From CALJGI01 sp047618115 (GTDB taxonomy: Bacteria > Pseudomonadota > Gammaproteobacteria > Pseudomonadales > Halieaceae): a stretch of 7,666 nt of DNA. Positions 6,848 through 7,666 of the stretch are shown one piece after another. The stretch lies in the NCBI GenBank assembly GCA_047618115.1, contig JBLHKV010000193.1:1-7666 (forward strand), written 5' to 3'. Below the pieces are notes generated by a model. The model saw nothing but the letters and a program-made list of their open reading frames with translations. It had not been told where the DNA came from and made no database searches. Made by a program: the position numbers and the translations under genes. Within the stretch, counting starts at the first letter, position 1. Each line of letters starts with the position of its first letter.

Positions 6848-6869
6848 CCTGCTGGGCTAGTCTAGCAGG
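6848..6869. repeat. Overlapping inverted repeats, candidate operator
   Basis: The outer arms are CCTGCT and AGCAGG (6 bp, 10-base gap). The inner arms are GCTAG and CTAGC around a single T. The two cannot form together as one hairpin, which suits a protein-binding dyad better than an RNA stem. No T-run follows on either strand, so a terminator is unlikely. Confidence 0.35.
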
Positions 6870-6893
6870 ATAATACTTGCGTGTGACGCCGAC

Positions 6894-6986
6894 ATGCTCG
6901 ATCTATTTCATCAATCGATTGAGCGCGATTGTCATGGTTTTGAACGGCTAATCGACTATTCTTCGCATATCAATATCAAAGGGTAG
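6894..6986 (+). CDS. Possible 30-codon leader ORF upstream of the nitronate monooxygenase gene
   Basis: An ATG at 6894 opens 30 codons (MLDLFHQSIERDCHGFERLI, then a short tail) ending at TAG 6984-6986, four bases before the next gene's ATG. The close spacing would allow translational coupling. There is no ribosome site before it, its sequence resembles no family I know, and AAAGGG for the downstream gene sits inside it. A chance ORF is as likely as a real peptide. Confidence 0.15.
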   Translation: MLDLFHQSIERDCHGFERLIDYSSHINIKG

Positions 6987-6990
6987 CTCA

Positions 6991-7666
6991 ATGAAAACCG
7001 AATTCTGCAAGCAACTTGGCATCGATGCACCGATATTCGCCTTCACCCATTGTCGTGATGTGGTTGTAGCTGTCAGTAAAGCGGGTGGTATTGGCGTGTT
7101 GGGTGCGGTTGGGTTTAGCCCCGCCCAGCTCAAGGAGGAGCTCGATTGGATCGACGCACATATCGGTGACAATAGTTACGGAGTGGATGTCGCCATTCCT
7201 CAGAAGTATGAGGGTATGGAGGAAACGGATGCGGATAAGCTGGTGGCGATGTTGCAGGCTGCCATCCCCGAGCAACATCGGAAGTTTGCCGAGAAGTTAC
7301 TAGAGGATGCCGGGGTTCCGGCGTGGCCGGAGGGCGAAACGGAGGTGAGCCTGAGCTTTTCGGCCATACAGGCACAGGTCCTGGTTGACGAGGCGCTGAC
7401 TCGCCCCCGATGTCGGATGATAGTGAATGCCCTCGGTACCCCTCCGGCGGATATTGTGACGCAGGTGCACGAATCTGGTCGGTTGATTGGCGCGCTGGCA
7501 GGGCGATTAAAGCACGGCATCAAACACAAGGAAGCTGGATTGGACTTTGTGGTATGCCAGGGTTCAGAGGGCGGTGGACACGCCGGAGAAGTTACCTCGC
7601 TGGTGTTATGGCCGCAGATGGTCGACGCGGTGGCGCCATTGCCGGTTCTCGCTGCGGGCGGGATAG
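6991..7666 (+). CDS. Nitronate monooxygenase (2-nitropropane dioxygenase-like) FMN enzyme, 3' end beyond window
   Basis: AAAGGG (6978-6983) lies 7 bases before ATG 6991. The frame runs 225 codons to the right edge without a stop; family members are longer, so the C-terminal part is missing. The TIM-barrel start shows IDAPIF, then CRDVVVAVSKAGGIGVLGAVGF (residues 21-42), matching the SNAGGLG region of the family. Residues 189-200 (CQGSEGGGHAGE) match the QGxEAGGHxG motif, with the conserved His at 197. LPVLAAGGI (217-225) begins the FMN phosphate-binding loop. These enzymes oxidise alkyl nitronates with FMN and oxygen in the cytoplasm. Residues 70-130 (PQKYEGMEE, then PEQHRKFAEKLLEDAGVP) are an insertion I associate with a subgroup common in actinobacteria and some marine proteobacteria. 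Members of this broad family also include other flavin oxidoreductases, so the substrate is uncertain. Confidence 0.88.
   Translation, partial: MKTEFCKQLGIDAPIFAFTHCRDVVVAVSKAGGIGVLGAVGFSPAQLKEELDWIDAHIGDNSYGVDVAIPQKYEGMEETDADKLVAMLQAAIPEQHRKFAEKLLEDAGVPAWPEGETEVSLSFSAIQAQVLVDEALTRPRCRMIVNALGTPPADIVTQVHESGRLIGALAGRLKHGIKHKEAGLDFVVCQGSEGGGHAGEVTSLVLWPQMVDAVAPLPVLAAGGI

Larger units (their letters stand above)
6771..6990. promoter_or_regulatory. Divergent promoter region between the dienelactone hydrolase and nitronate monooxygenase genes
   Basis: These 220 bases lie between divergent starts. CCTGCT (6848-6853) and AGCAGG (6864-6869) form a 22-base inverted repeat, and inside it GCTAG-T-CTAGC (6856-6866) is a second, overlapping dyad. 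On the plus strand CTGACC (6844-6849) and GATAAT (6869-6874) resemble -35 and -10 boxes with a long 19-base spacer. On the minus strand TATTAT (6875-6870) could be a -10. A dyad touching possible -10 boxes on both strands would suit an operator controlling both genes (inference). A perfect 12-base palindrome, TCAATCGATTGA, lies at 6911-6922. Confidence 0.4.

Noticed and set aside
6911..6922. Perfect 12-base palindrome TCAATCGATTGA
   Set aside because: One or two such palindromes are expected by chance in a window this size. It is noted only as part of the intergenic region, not as a separate site.
6948..7529. Minus-strand and alternate-frame ORFs across the nitronate monooxygenase gene
   Set aside because: The plus-strand frame has a good ribosome site and FMN motifs; the others are shadows without motifs.
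1..7666. CRISPR arrays, tRNA or rRNA genes, insertion sequences, phage or toxin-antitoxin genes
   Set aside because: I looked for spaced repeats, cloverleaf-like segments, terminal inverted repeats and typical protein motifs and saw none.

Overview
The window looks like ordinary chromosome of a moderate-GC Gram-negative bacterium. A marine or aquatic gammaproteobacterium is most likely. The evidence is a lipobox protein with gammaproteobacterial-style domains, Sec and Tat-like export signals, a YghX-type dienelactone hydrolase, a DUF3300 protein and a hydrolase-OsmC fusion. The taxon is inferred from gene content; no rRNA, tRNA, mobile element, CRISPR array or phage gene is visible.

Layout. 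(1) Positions 1-1885, minus strand: the first 628 codons of a large lipoprotein gene that runs off the left edge. Its order is lipobox, Cys-rich repeat-like domain, ZU5-like beta domain, papain-like domain that appears to have lost its catalytic Cys and His, and YfaP/DUF2135-like domain. (2) Positions 1886-2278: 393 bases with no convincing complete gene. They hold a Shine-Dalgarno-led 16-codon mini-ORF overlapping a hairpin and T-run, and a coding-like plus-strand remnant that runs into the end of the next gene. (3) Positions 2279-3505, minus: a fused alpha/beta hydrolase-OsmC protein. (4) Positions 3506-3659: a divergent control region with two short dyads. (5) Positions 3660-5168, plus: a secreted DUF3300 protein with a Tyr-rich middle and a long basic His/Ser/Arg tail. 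It ends 13 bases from the convergent gene. (6) Positions 6770-5182, minus: a two-gene operon of a Tat-type dienelactone hydrolase (YghX family) and a HAD hydrolase, joined by a GTGA overlap. (7) Positions 6771-6990: a second divergent control region with overlapping dyads and a possible 30-codon leader ORF. (8) Positions 6991 onward, plus: the first 225 codons of a nitronate monooxygenase-like flavoprotein, cut by the right edge.

No single pathway ties these together. Several products (OsmC fusion, dienelactone hydrolase, nitronate monooxygenase) fit detoxification of peroxides or reactive organic compounds, while the lipoprotein and the DUF3300 protein belong to the envelope. The most unusual items are the lipoprotein's apparent pseudo-protease domain and the vestigial plus-strand material at 2014-2310. 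I saw no clear evidence of a wholly new multi-gene system.
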